NCBI GenBank assembly: GCA_004369085.1
Contig: ML210223.1
Coordinates: 62,001 to 126,000 of the forward strand
From: Coprinopsis marcescibilis
Taxonomy: Eukaryota; Basidiomycota; Agaricomycetes; Agaricales; Psathyrellaceae
Length of the DNA stretch: 64,000 bases
Direction of reading: 5' to 3'
The notes below the pieces were generated by a model. It was not told the origin of the DNA. It saw only the letters and a program-made list of their open reading frames with translations, and did no database searches. The position numbers and the translations under genes were made by a program. The first letter of the stretch is position 1. Each line of letters opens with the position of its first letter. Shown piece by piece: positions 35,101-47,366 of this stretch.

Positions 35101-38100
35101 ATGTCTTCACGTTCTAGAGGGAAAGAATCGAAACTTAGTGCGCTAGAGGAGCTCAAGAGAACTCGAGCAGGGGGAAAACGCGTGCTCAAAGTGTGTGCAT
35201 CGTCGTCTGAAATGTCATTGATCTAACTTGTTTCTAGGAGGAAGATAATCAAATTTACGACGAGATCAGCGAAGACGAATATCGAGATATCGTCAAAGGA
35301 CGCCTCGCGAGAGATGACTTTGTGGTTGAAGATGGCGAGGGCGACTCTGGCTATATTGACAACGGCCAGGATGATTGGATGGAGACACGGATGGATGCTT
35401 CTGACGAGGATTCAGATCGCGGAAAGAAGAAATCAGGTATGAATAGTGTATCACCTCAGGTACTACCGACTCTTAATCTACTGCAGTCAAGAAGAATGGT
35501 AAAACAAAGGCTGCAAAACCAAAAGCCAAACCCCAGCCTGCGCCGACCCCAGCGGCACCATCCATTGCCGCGTATCGTCCTCAGGTATCCGCAGCACAGG
35601 AAGAGGATTTCATGGCTAATCTTTTGGGAACTCTCGACAAAGCGCCTGTGGTCCCAAAAAGCACGGCAAAGACGCGCAAACGCAAGACATCGCCACAGCT
35701 CTCCTCCGATATCGAATCGTCTCCCAGCAAGGACTTTTCATCGCATCCACCCAGCGACGACTACTTCATGAGCCCTAAGAAGAAGCCGCGTGTCAACGAT
35801 GCAGGAATGACCCCAACGATCGAACGATTGGCTGACCTCGACGTCCAAACCAGCTCCGACTTTGAATCCGGGACGGACATAGTCGATTATGATGATTTCT
35901 TCGACAACGACGATGATATTCTCATGGACATTGATGAACTCCCGAAGGTCGGCGTGAAGCCTGAACCAGAAGAGCTCAAGCTTCCCAAGAAAGCCCCCAG
36001 AGCACCGCCTGCCGCCGTCAAGAAAGAGGAAGCAGACACGAAACCAGCATGGCTTTCCATTTATGACTCTTTGTCAGTGTCCAAAGACGATGGCTCCCTG
36101 GGCTCCCTTCAGTCGAACTCGGCGGTCAAGGGATCTAACATCGACGCGCTTGAGCCAGACGGTTCACTCCGTTTCTACTGGCTTGACTATCTTGAACACG
36201 ATGGACGACTCTACCTCATTGGCAAGCTGAAGGACAAGAAGACGCAGGCCTGGATGTCCTGCTGTATCACTGTCGACGGTCTGGAACGCAACCTCTATGC
36301 TCTTCCTAGAGAGAGGCGGATTGATTATGATGAGGACGCAGGAGAAGTGACAGAATTGGACGAAGTACCCAACGACGCCGACGTGCACGCGGATTTCGAC
36401 GAGCTCCGGAAGAATTTGAAAATCAAAACCTTCAAGAGCAAGTTCGTTGAACGAAGCTACTGTTTCGGGGAAAGGGATATCCCTCGTGGCAAGACCAGGT
36501 GGATGAAGATTGTTTATCCATTTACACGTACGTGCGACGACATTACATTCCGAGTGATATTTCCTGACAGTGCATTAGAACCCCAGGTTCCGATGGGTGT
36601 ATGGAGCCCTAACATTTCACATATCCTTGGTACCAACACAAGTGCTTTTGAGTTGTTCGTTTTGAAGAGGAAGATCATGGGCCCCTGTTGGCTGGAAGTC
36701 AAGAATCCGCAAGTCGAGTTCAAAGGGGTATGTCTGTTCCTGCTCTTTAATATCGCATATTTATTTCTTCAAGGTCTCTTGGTGCCATTTCGAAGCTTCT
36801 GTCAACGATCCCAAGGATGTCAACCCTATCGTGGAATCTTTAGAGCAACCTCCGCTTACCATCCTGAGCTTGAGCGTCCGGACGATCGTTAACCATCAGC
36901 AGAACAAACGGGAGGTCGTATGTGCGTCTACACGAACCTGGCAAAATAGTAAGCAGCCCATCACCTGTAACTAGCAGTTATTAACAACGCCCAGTACAAA
37001 TCGACGACGGTACACCTCCTGAAAAGTTGCCATGCACAGTCCAGACCTTCATCCGTCCTCTCGATCGTTACCCACCCGGCTTCGAAGCGCAAGCCAAATC
37101 AAACACTCGCGGCCAAATTTCGACGGCGCAGAACGAGCGAATGCTGCTCAGCGTGCTTCTAGGTATTTCCCTCCCAGAATACTATTCCTCGATCATCCAC
37201 TGACTTCATAACCTCCAGGTGCGATCAATAAATCAGACCCAGATATCATCATCGGACACGAATTTCTTGGTGTCTCGCTCGATGTTCTCCTCCATCGAAT
37301 GCGGGATCTCAAAGTTGACCATTGGTCGCGCCTTGGGCGATTCAGGCGCTCCAAGTGGCCCAACATCGGGAAGCAGGGCTCAAATGTCAAATTTCTGAAC
37401 GGCCGACTCGTGTGCGATCTTGCCAGTGATGCTGGGAAGGTAAGACTTTGTCCCGGCTTCGTTATGTGCTGACTGACACTTGCCTGATAGAGCACGATTT
37501 CATCGACGACGTGGTCCTTGACTGAGATGTGCAGTACCCAATTGGGATTGGAAAGGCAGGACATCGATCCTGACGACACAGCCAACTACCTCGATGGTAG
37601 TCTGAGTGGGGGCGCGAAGATGATGACATTCTTGCAGCACTGCGAACTGGACGCGCATTACCAGATGGCCATCGCCGCCAAGGTCCAGATCCTCCCTCTT
37701 ACATGTCAGTTGACTGCTCTTGCTGGAAATTCATGGTGAGTGATCTACTGTATGCGTGTGCATAGTCACTAATCAATGCACATTAAAGGAATAAAACTCT
37801 CAACGGAGGACGTGCAGAGCGAAACGAGTACATTCTATTGCACGAGTTCCACCGACTCAAGTACATATGCCCGGACAAGACTTTCGGCAAGAAATCGGTT
37901 CCGAAATCGATCCCGGAAGATGAAGAAGGCGGGGGTGGGGGTGATGGTTCCACGAAGACGAAAGCAAAGCGTGACAAGTACAAGGGTGGTTTGGTGTTTG
38001 AACCTAAGCGAGGATTGTGGGACACCTACATCCTTGTCATGGACTTCAACTCGCTGTATCCGTCAATCATTCAGGAGTACAACATCGATTTCACGACCGT

Positions 38101-40357
38101 CGAGTCGGTGGAGGAAGACGAGGTAGGTTTCCTTGTTATCCTTGGATTTTGTCCCGAAACTCACGCGTTCTTGTTCCTGGTAGAGCGGGGAAGGCAAAAT
38201 CCCCGACCCACCACCCAAACAAGATCTCGGTGTTCTTCCCCGGCTTATTGCCAATCTCGTTAACCGTCGTAAACAAGTCAAGTCTCTAATGAAGGACAAG
38301 AATGCCACTTCCGCCAAAATCTTGCAGGTATGGTGTCTCCGAAACCTCAACTTGAGATCCTCTCTGAAATCGGGACTTTTTTTCACTAGTACGACATTAA
38401 GCAGCAGGCCTTGAAGCTGACTGCAAACAGTATGTACGGCTGTTTGGGCTTCGAGTATTCGAGGTTCTACGCGCGGCCGTTGGCTGCGCTCACGACATTC
38501 AAGGGTCGTGAGATCTTGACGCGAACCAGGGAACTGGCTGAGAGTCTCAACCTCGATGTGCGTCCCTATGGAGTCTCTGATGCCCATGCTGTTCTGACCA
38601 GCCCCTCCCATATGTACAGGTCGTATACGGTGATACTGATTCCGTATTCGTTAACTCTGGCGTGTCCGACTTTGCGGAGGCCCTGAAAATCTCTGCAACT
38701 TTCAAGAAGGCTGTCAACGATCAGTACAAGCTTCTTGAGATCGATCTGGACGGAGTGTTCCAGAGACTTCTACTTTTGCAGAAGAAGAAGTATGCCGCTT
38801 TGAAGGTCGAGGACGGAACCAAGACTAGTGTGGAGGTTAAGGGCTTGGATATGAAGCGACGAGAGTATTGTGCATTGTCAAAGGATGTTTCTCAGTATGT
38901 GTGTTCTATTTCGCCCGGATGCAACACTGACCACTTGATAGATACGTACTGGGACGTATTCTGTCAGGAGACAGTACTGAAGATGTCGTCGAGACTATTC
39001 ATGAGTATCTCACCACTCTTGCGCAGAGTGTACGAAATGGTCAGATCAAGCCGGAAGACTTCATCATCTTCAAGGTACCTTCATCCTCCCTATATCTTTG
39101 TACTCTGATAATGACATTGTCCCTAGCGACTGGGTAAAAACCCTGAAGATTATCCGGATGCAAAATCACAGCCTCATGTACAGGTCGCCCTGAGGATGAA
39201 GGCGAAAGGACAGTCGGCTCGCAGTGGAGATGTTATCTCGTACATCTTTTGTGCTGGGAAGACTGAGGGCGACGATGCCGCGAAGGGATCGCAGGCAGAT
39301 CGCGCCATGCACCCTGATGAAGTACGGCGTGGTGGGACTGATGTCAAGATTGGTATGTGTATCTCTGATTTGGCAAATTTTCAATGTCCCTTGACCTCGT
39401 CGCTGGCGTAGACTACGAGTATTATCTCGCACATCAAATATTGCCTCCCATTGAGCGTCTCTGCGATGCCATCGAGGGTACTGATCGTGCCAGGTTGGCC
39501 GAATGCTTAGGTTCGTTCATTTTGTTCAGGCGGTTCGACGTTGTGCTCATTTTACATCCAGGTCTCGATCCTAATCGCTACCGCAACACTACGGCATCAG
39601 AAGAGAAACTCTTCGCATCCCTCGACTCCCAAATGTCGGACGTGGAACGCTTCAAGGAGACCGATCCGTTCAAAGTGAGGTGTAGGTGGTGCCATGCGAC
39701 TCTGAATTTCCCGGTTCTTAACGACCGATCGGTAAGTCTGTCCATTTAATCCATTCCCATTACCAGTGTACCGAACCCTCCATTAGGTCGCGCTTCTTAA
39801 AGCATCTGGAGTGTCATGTCTATCCTGCGAAAAGCCGATTACTGGAGCAAGTCTTCAGGTTCAACTCGAGGGCCAGATCCGTGCCCATATTGCCAAGTAC
39901 TATGAAGGCTGGGCGGTTTGCGATGAGCAGACGTGCTCGAACCGAACTCGATCAATGGGCATATATGGGAGACGGTGCTTGAAGGCTGGTTGTAAGGGAA
40001 GGGTCTCGTTCGAGGTTTGTCGTCTGGTCCCCTATACATTGAGTATAAACTAATAACCGATCCTAGTACTCAGATACCAAGCTGTACAACCAACTCCGAT
40101 ACTACAAATATCTCTTCGACAAAGAGAAGGCCATCAATGCCTCAAAGAACTCTCCAACCCAAGGTAGATAGGATCGCTTCGATTCCCTTCCCTGAAACTG
40201 ACATATATCCGTTGCTTTAGAGGAGGTCCTTGCTGTAGTTGGTACACAGTCGCAGTTGTTGAGCAACTTGAATGACCTCGTTGAGAAATATCTCCAGCAG
40301 TGTGGCCGACGATGGGTTGACCTCAACTCCATCTTCTCTGTTCTCAAACTTACATAA
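35101..40357 (+). CDS. POL1: DNA polymerase alpha catalytic subunit
   Basis: This is the large subunit of the polymerase alpha-primase complex, which extends RNA primers at nuclear replication origins and on lagging strands. The N-terminal domain ([16 protein letters not shown], then [19 protein letters not shown]) and a basic/acidic linker precede the B-family polymerase. Motif [16 protein letters not shown], is near 38042-38085; motif [14 protein letters not shown], near 38418; motif C, YGDTDSVF, near 38625-38650. The C-terminal zinc-binding module has [29 protein letters not shown] and CLKAGCKGR. The exonuclease-like region is present but, as usual for Pol alpha, lacks a proofreading signature. 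About fifteen short introns all keep frame, and the stop is at 40355-40357. The gene appears intact. Confidence 0.95.
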
Positions 40358-40980
40358 ACTTTGCATTTCGATTTGATCTATTACCTGCTGTCCTAATAAC
40401 GTTTGTCCACACCGCATTTCTTGTATCATAGTTAGTAGTTACCCGTCTACATGTAGTTCTGTCGCTATCATCTCATATTTATTCATTCCTCATACTACAT
40501 AATACATATGTATTCCGAAGGGGTACTCGCTTTAGTATCAAGGCATGGCGAAAAAGGTGAGTTTTAGTGAAGCGGGGCGCCTGAGAAATTTAAAGGGTTC
40601 TGACAGTGCCTTGCGCTGCGCCCACTGGAGTCACAGGTGTTTATTTAGATCGCAAGTTCCGCATTACGTTTGCTCCTTAATGCTTGCTTGCATGTCACAC
40701 TTTCCTCTGCATCCCAATGACGCCAGTTGAAATGTAATGGTCTGACCCGAGAACCTGAACAAGTCCCGAGCCTAACGATGAGATCGGAAAATTGGGATAC
40801 TGAAGTTAAAAATAGCTGCTGGTACTATTCCCTTCAAAACAACCTCATCACATTCACAAACCCGGGCAAAGAATGAAATGAAACGTATAAAAGGTTGTAA
40901 AAAACTACATACATTGTTCAAACAAGAAGCACCTGGAAATTCATTAGTACAATCTCCAGCTCGACATTCAACCTCTCACA
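40358..40980. other. intergenic
   Basis: This is the 3' flank of POL1 and the promoter of the second cerato-platanin. A TATA-like TATAAAAG is at 40886-40893, about 90 bases before that start codon. Confidence 0.5.
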
Positions 40981-41433
40981 ATGCTCTCCTCCATCGCTCT
41001 CCTTTTCGCCGCTGCAGCGACTGTATTCGCTCAGCCTCCCCTACGCACCACTATCGTATACGATGATGCCTACTGCCGCGGTGGCACGAGCCTGTCCACC
41101 ACGGTTTGTTCTACCGGCGAAAATGGGCTGCTCACCAGAGGCTTCACCACTTTCAACAGCCTCCCCAGCTTCCCCAGGATCGCTGGAACCTTCTTCGTCG
41201 AAGGCTTCAACTCCGCCAATTGTGGCGCATGCTACGAGATCACCCACCAGCCTCGCAACGGAGACCCTACACGATCTATTTTCGTTACGGCCGTCAACAG
41301 CGCCCCTCAGAGCGCAGGGTTCGTTCTCTGTACCGACACGCTTCTCGAACTCACCGGAGAAACACGCGACACTGTGCCTCCCAACATCCCTGTCGATGTC
41401 AGGGCTGTCCCCGCTGCCGATTGCGGCCTCTAA
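40981..41433 (+). CDS. cerato-platanin family secreted protein (copy 2)
   Basis: This single-exon gene encodes 150 residues: a signal peptide (MLSSIALLFAAAATVFA) and a cerato-platanin domain with TTIVYDDAYCRGGTSLS, CSTGENGLLTRGF, LPSFPRIAGTFFVEG, NCGACYEI and a C-terminal DCGL. It is a close paralog of the gene at 19599-20060 and shares its two extra cysteines (DAYC and VLCTD). It acts outside the cell, probably at the hyphal wall or host interface; this is family knowledge. A TATA box lies about 90 bases upstream. Confidence 0.93.
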   Translation: MLSSIALLFAAAATVFAQPPLRTTIVYDDAYCRGGTSLSTTVCSTGENGLLTRGFTTFNSLPSFPRIAGTFFVEGFNSANCGACYEITHQPRNGDPTRSIFVTAVNSAPQSAGFVLCTDTLLELTGETRDTVPPNIPVDVRAVPAADCGL

Positions 41434-42986
41434 ACCTGCATACGCGTTCCCTTGCTGGTATGTCTTGTACAACTGCATTTAAATTTACCTCAATCTAAGA
41501 TACTAAGCAGAGAACACAGCGTAATAACGAAGTTTCTGTAGCTCCCCTGCAGGTTTTACACGTGCTCGAATTCTCTATGTACTATCCCGCTATCTGTATA
41601 TTTTGAATGGATGTTGCTTCTCGCGTCCTAAGATCATTTCCATCTCATCTTGGGCCTTCCAGATAAAGCCTAAATATACTATACGGGTCGCAGGACGACC
41701 GGTGGATCAATCAGTTTCAAGATCGAGTGTTGGGCGCTAAACATTCTAACTCGAACAAAACGGCTCTCCCTTGAGTTGTCCGTCGGACAGCTCATGCCGA
41801 ATCACCGTGACGATTTAATATAAATAGATCAACACAGAGTAGCTGCTTGATGAAGTCGCCGATCAGTTGCTGCGTATGTCAGGCAATGGCGAAGCTTTCA
41901 AGTGTGATAGAAGATCAACTTGTCATCCGACTGGAAACAGCGCCTGCAAGGGCGCTAGCATCATGCGCGCGGGAGAGAGAAAGGTCGCGGGGTTTTATGA
42001 CCGTGTTTAAGCTCAGTTATCCCCTCAGAGCCATTCTGACCTAGGCAGGCCTATGCCGTGTGTGTGACGGACTTCGGAATCTTGGTATTTTCAAAGAAGC
42101 GCCTCATTGTTCTTGAGAAAGAGTGCAGCTTGTACTCACCAATACATCATAGAGTACGAAGGTAGACCCCTATTACATGGCGTGTGGTAGCTTGAGCTAC
42201 CTTCACTGTTCACAGGAAAACATTCTCTGCAGGTAAGCGTACTGCGGTCGGATCCCCATGGGGTTTGATCCATTCTTGCAATGTAAGGAGACTCGGAGGA
42301 CATCGTAAATAAGACAATAGAACAGAGTTCACCGAGACGCGCGTTCAACTCCTTTGCGGTATTCAAGGAGAAGCTGGAGTGTGGAGCGACTAGAATGCAA
42401 TGAATGTGCGGTGGCAAAGAGCGCGCACCGTATATATGGATTACGGTCTAATCGCACAGAAGACTCGCAGTACGTATACGGCCCTCGTGTCTCACAAGCT
42501 CAGCGTCATTCATCGGAGTCATACCCCCGCACTGAAAGGAACTGACGTCCATGAAAGCGTCATGCGCAGCCCGTCGGTGTCTCTTCGTGATTGCTCGCAA
42601 GCCGATCTGGGCGCCAGAGTACAGACCTTTACATACAAGTTAACAGTCAGATTTGGTACCAAAGGCTCTACCAGCTGAAAGCCATTGGTAATAGGCCTGA
42701 GACTAAGGCCTCCGACTACGGGGACAGTTTGTCTTAAAAGAACTCCTAATAGAAACTTGAAAGCCTACAAGAGGTCCCCGTATGGATTTCTGTCTTTACG
42801 GGGTGATTTACCTCAGCATTGAGTTTTGAGATGTCACTGCAACATGTGGCGAGATTACATTATACAATGACCTTCTCCTAATCCTGCTAAGTAGACCATG
42901 CTACATCGAACATATTAAAATACATATGCTGGGCGTATTCAAGCTTGCACTACGAGACATGGCAGCAACGGATGCCGATTTAACGT
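41434..42986. other. gene-poor stretch
   Basis: This is 1.55 kb with only short overlapping open frames (for example 42400-42678 plus and 42136-42417 minus) and no recognisable motif. It holds the 3' flanks of the cerato-platanin and of metallothionein 2. Confidence 0.4.
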
Positions 42987-43335
42987 TTAACACTTGCATT
43001 CTTCGGGCTTGCAAGAGCAGCTATTAAATCGCCGATAAGCTTCATTTAAGGTGGGGTTATTTAACAGCAACGTACTTGGTGCAAGTACAAGAGGTTGATC
43101 CGCAATTGTTGTTGTTGACGAGCTGGTTCTTTCCGCAACCGCAGCTAAGGTCATAAAGCTGAGTCTGTATGTTGTATGCGTGAAGGATGGACAAATACCT
43201 ATTGCCACAGCCGCAGGCACTTCCGCACTGACAATCAGTGCACATGTTGACGATGATCGCGTTCTCTAAGTACTAAAAGATGCTGTCAGGAGCCGCTCAT
43301 GTAATTCAGAGCGCAAGGACATATCCTACCATCAT
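42987..43335 (-). CDS. metallothionein-like protein 2
   Basis: This four-exon gene has the same design as metallothionein 1. An ATGATG exon (43330-43335) is followed by an intron (GTAGGA...TTTTAG), then MCTDCQCGSACGCGN joined to SCGCGKNQ, an asparagine-rich spacer, STSCTCTN and the last exon CSCKPEECKC. The mature protein has about 14 cysteines in CxC pairs. Intron acceptors are CCTTAG and TAATAG. It should bind soft metals in the cytosol. It lies 15 kb from copy 1 in the opposite orientation and shares upstream promoter blocks with it. Confidence 0.86.
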
Positions 43336-43449
43336 AGTGTTGAGCAGAAGCGAAGCAGTAGATCAAAGTAGTTTGGTTGGTTTGTAGTGCCCTAATTGGG
43401 ATATATGGCGGTTGGGGGAGTTGTGAAAGTTGAGGGCATACTCTGGCCC

Positions 43450-43456
43450 TTATATA
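43450..43456 (-). promoter_or_regulatory. TATA box of metallothionein 2
   Basis: On the minus strand this reads TATATAA followed by GG, 115 bases before the ATG, as in metallothionein 1. Confidence 0.65.
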
Positions 43457-43499
43457 CAATCGAAAGTTCCCCGTTATTCCGCGCAAGCGTGACCAGTAA

Positions 43500-43506
43500 G
43501 TGTGCA
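43500..43506 (-). promoter_or_regulatory. MRE-like element of metallothionein 2
   Basis: On the minus strand this reads TGCACAC, a match to the TGCRCNC metal-response core. It lies about 45 bases upstream of the TATA box. Confidence 0.4.
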
Positions 43507-43546
43507 TCCAGTCATCGCAGGTCATCGTCTGACACAGCGAGCCTTG

Positions 43547-43559
43547 TGATTGGTGCTCC
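43547..43559 (-). promoter_or_regulatory. conserved upstream block B of metallothionein 2
   Basis: On the minus strand this reads GGAGCACCAATCA, identical to 28055-28067. Confidence 0.6.
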
Positions 43560-43617
43560 TGAAAACCCCTCATGAGTGGCTGTGACATGGCTAACAATTA
43601 CTACATACATATGTAAC

Positions 43618-43650
43618 GCCAAGCGTGAGGCAAATGTGCGTAGCCAATCA
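43618..43650 (-). promoter_or_regulatory. conserved upstream block A of metallothionein 2
   Basis: On the minus strand this is the 31/33 match to 27977-28009. One mismatch changes TGCGCAC to TACGCAC, so the MRE core is one base off here, while the CCAAT box and flanks are kept. Confidence 0.65.
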
Positions 43651-43741
43651 CATTCGACATTCAACAATGGTGGAATCTTCCAGACAACTCGAGCACAATC
43701 TAGCTATCGTTAGACGGAGGAATAGTGCTACTTATGTAGAT

Positions 43742-46700
43742 TTACGGCAGCCTTAGCATCATTTTCCCAATCAGCTCCTTGACCTCCATGACGTGCGCAT
43801 GGATGCTCTCCACACGACTTTCGAGAGTACCGATCCGAGCCTCGAGACCGGCAATCCGATCGTCTTGGGATAAAACCTTCTCGTTTTCAGGCTCAATCAT
43901 GGTTTCTCCAGAAACAGACGCGTCCCCGCCCTCCGACCTATTTCCTGCGGAATCGACATCGGGATCAACTTTTAGCGCAACGAGAGGATGCCACCACTGG
44001 TGTTGTCCCTTCTCTTCAGCGGCCGCGCCTTTGCCGCCGGGCATCGAGTTGTGGCATACCGAGCACAGGTAATAATCTGTTTTCCGGTGTGAGTAGGAAA
44101 ATATAAAAAACGACGCATATTTACTTTGACAATCGCGATGTACGCATTCGAAGTACCGCTCGCCTGAGATGTCCTCCTTGCATACTCCGCAGACATCCGG
44201 TCGTAAAGTTTCCTGCTCCGACTCTTCACGATTGTGATTGACTATCCAATGCTCTCCGGAAGAGTACTCTTGTTTGACGCGACCCAAAGCAACCGTCCAA
44301 GTCTTATAAGGGTAGGGGTAGTTTAGAATGGCCTTGATCATGTTGTGGTTGGGGGCATGATTTGCGGTGCGCTCTGAGTCTAACTCGTGGAATGGAAGTT
44401 CGAAGCAGTTGGAGCATAAGTCATAATCTATGCAAGTCAATAAATCAGCGAACACGGTACAGGTAATAAAGCTGGCAAATTACATACCTTTGCATTCACA
44501 GCAGTGGAAACACGCTGCGGTCGAGATGGTCTCTCCTTGTCCACAGTTATCGCAGAATGTGTTTCTGATCTCTGATCAGTACTACTCTCAAACAGAGCGA
44601 ATGAGACATACATATGATGAGAAACTGGTGGAGGATCTCGGGGGCCCTGAAGCTCGTCAGGGACGGCAGAACCCCACGAATGTGGGAGGACTCCCGGGAC
44701 CTCCGTGCCAAGATTATTGGATTCATCTCTAAACTCCTTCCAAGTCTTGTGCTTCAGTATGTCATTCGTATTTGTGTTTGGCGACGGAGGTGAAAAATCT
44801 TGTATAATACCATGGTCAGTCAATCGTTGATTGATTTCCTCCGGAGTCCAGGGTTCTGAGAGACCCTTAAGCGACTTCCAATATGCACGAAATATCCCCC
44901 CGTAGTGATCTTCGATAAAATCTGCGAACACAAACAATATCAGGGTAGAAGGAAGGGGTAAGAGAGTATTCGAAGTCTCGGATTACCTTCAACTTCAAGG
45001 CCCTTCTTTGCCGATTCATCTGCAGGGGAGGTTTAGCGATGCTCCCTATTACATACTAGGTGTGAAATGACGCTACCTTTCAGCACAGATATGCGCGAAT
45101 GCACCAACACCCGTAGCGAATCCCATCTCTGATCAATTCTCAACCAATCTCGATAATCCACAATTTCCGTCTCACATAAATGCACCACATCCAGGATATG
45201 CTCCATGAAAATCATGCAAACTTGTAGAACGTACTGAAAAACCATTGATTCAGCACCTGTGGACCTTCAAGTTTCAAAATTGGAAACGCACCGATTCAAG
45301 CGCTTGATTCGGATATAACATACTGACAATACCCTTGCCATCGATATTATATCCAAACTTCTTCCAAGTATCCCTCATCCGTTCATCTTGATTGGCCACC
45401 TTGGAGCGCACACGCACAAGCAATGCTTCCGGAAGTTTGGAGAAATCCGACTTCCTAGGACCTCTGGCGAGTCTTTCCGGAAGATCGAAGTACACGGAGA
45501 AAACGAGGAGCCAATATCGATTATCGGGTAAAACTAATGCGCCAAGCCTTGAGCAAAGCCACCTGGTAACTTAATAGAATCTTACCTCGAATCTGGGCCT
45601 CAAAGAACAGGTCCAACAAGTGCTGGACTCGCTTTTGATAGATGTGAAGTTCGTATTCCCAACCTATAAACGGTTATTATCATTACACACAAATCTTATG
45701 ACTATGAAAAACGACATACCAACGGCAACATACGCACACCACGTGGGGAGGGACCACCCCATAGGTATCTGTTTCGTGAAGGCATTGACTTCGCTGATCC
45801 GAATGAACCCAGATTGATCCTTATCCACCGCAACACTGATTTCTTTGCCATAATTCGCAAGGTATTCAAGAGTCCAGATATCTTCTCGTCGCTTTTGAAG
45901 CATCTCACTGTTGCCTGAGAAGGGACCTCCGTCCATATTTTCAATCGTGGGGGCTGTGAGAGGTGAGGCCTGGCTGTGGAAGTGATCCAGATAGTACTCA
46001 TAGAGTGCGATGGCAAAAAGCTTGTTTTTGACGCAGAAAATCCAATTCTGACCCAAGGACTGGCTTAGACCAAACATTATCGCAATGAGCGGGTGTACGT
46101 ACCATCTCTTTCCACAATTTCTTGAGATCCTATAATCGCTTCAGCAACCGACGCCAAAATGCGGCTAGAAAACAGCACTCGCCTCATGGTTCAGCCTATT
46201 ATGCGGGCCCTGGAGCTGGTGGACAACGTAGTTAGCCGAAGCGGTGATCGAGTCCTCTAACCTCTTCGTCTGGAGCTCCAGCTTGTTCTCAAAGTTTTCA
46301 GAGTTCCGCCTTAGCAGAACATCAAGTGGCGAATCAATCTCCTCTACGAGGCCACGAACGACAATTCTCATGCGTTGCTTCTCCGCCTCAACGAGGCTTT
46401 GGGTTGCTGCGGCAGAACCAGGCTTCGTCATAGCGTCAACGTCTGTTGTCGCCTGGGTCTCGTCTATTAGCTTCTGGACCTCTTCAGCCTTATCCATCCA
46501 CCCTGAAGTCGGCCCTAACTCCTTCACCCGCATCTGCAATCCCTTCTCCCATTCTTGTTGGGGAGTCAATGCCCGTGTCACGAGAAGCTCGAGCTTCCGA
46601 TTAGACTCAGCTCGATCTCGCAGTGCATCCACTGCGAGTGCTGACTGCAGAGCGCTCTGTAGGGCGACGAAATCTTGATTCAACTTGGTAAGACAGTCCT

Positions 46701-47366
46701 TCCACTCGATTGATTTAAGAGCGCGCACTAATTTGATGCGTTAGGAATGTTTGTCGACGAAGGTCTGTAATTCCCGAGAGACACACCGATCCGATGCTCT
46801 TTGATATACGCATCAATTGCATTCCCACACTCTTTGATTTTGTCACCGATGCGGCAGAAGATTTCGTGAAGGGGCTGGCCAGGATTCAGCAAGGACTTGT
46901 CGCCCCGCTCCTGGATGACGTTCACGATACTTGGGAGAAGAAGTATTAGTTCCTTGAGAAACACCGAGTATTTGTACTAGCAGGTGCTCACTCGATGATG
47001 AAACGCATCAACTGGCACTGTGAAAACAGTATAGCCTCGATCCTCAAGCTATTTTCGACGAGCTCATTCTGGAACTCAATGACAGCTTTGAAGGTCACAA
47101 ACACAGCTGGTGATTATCGTATGAGCACCCGGAGTCCAGATGATATTTTCAGACTTGCCTCTTGTAGCGGGATGAAGCCCTGCGATACCCTCAACCAAAG
47201 GAAGAAGGTTGCGAGCATGTCGAACGTAAGAGGCTCCATCCTTGGGCATCCGTGCCTTCATTCGTTGGTGGGCCTTATCCCATTCTTCACAACTTCTCTG
47301 GATGCTATCCAGTCGAAACCCGTTGGAAAAATCGGGTGTGGTTGGGCTGAAGATTTCTTTGCTCAT
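43742..47366 (-). CDS. large EF-hand and ZZ-type zinc-finger protein
   Basis: This long multi-exon protein starts at the ATG at 47364-47366 (MSKEIFSPTTPDFSNGF). The N-terminal helical region (EEWDKAHQRMKARMPKDG, then VTFKAVIEFQNELV and PLHEIFCRIGDKIKECGNAIDAYIKEHRIG) is followed by a coiled-coil-rich part. An EF-hand loop, DKDQSGFIRISEV, lies near 45800-45840. A ZZ zinc finger (FCDNCGQGE...CFHCCECKDYDLCSNCF) is at about 44400-44560. A second Cys cluster (CGVCKEDISGERYFECVHRDC) precedes a C-terminal coiled coil (RIAGLEARIGTLESRVESIHAHV). This N-terminal region followed by EF-hand and ZZ is, from memory, a recurrent agaricomycete architecture with similarity to the N-terminal parts of STAND-type proteins. 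The function is unknown. The first intron appears to use GC-AG ends. Confidence 0.75.

Larger units (their letters stand above)
43336..43741. other. upstream region of metallothionein 2
   Basis: This is the promoter of the minus-strand metallothionein 2 and the 3' flank of the ZZ-finger gene. Conserved blocks and TATA box are listed separately. Confidence 0.5.

Noticed and set aside
44437..44937. Separate gene upstream of the ZZ finger
   Set aside because: The segment joins in frame with the ZZ-finger exon through a short intron and is part of the same large gene.
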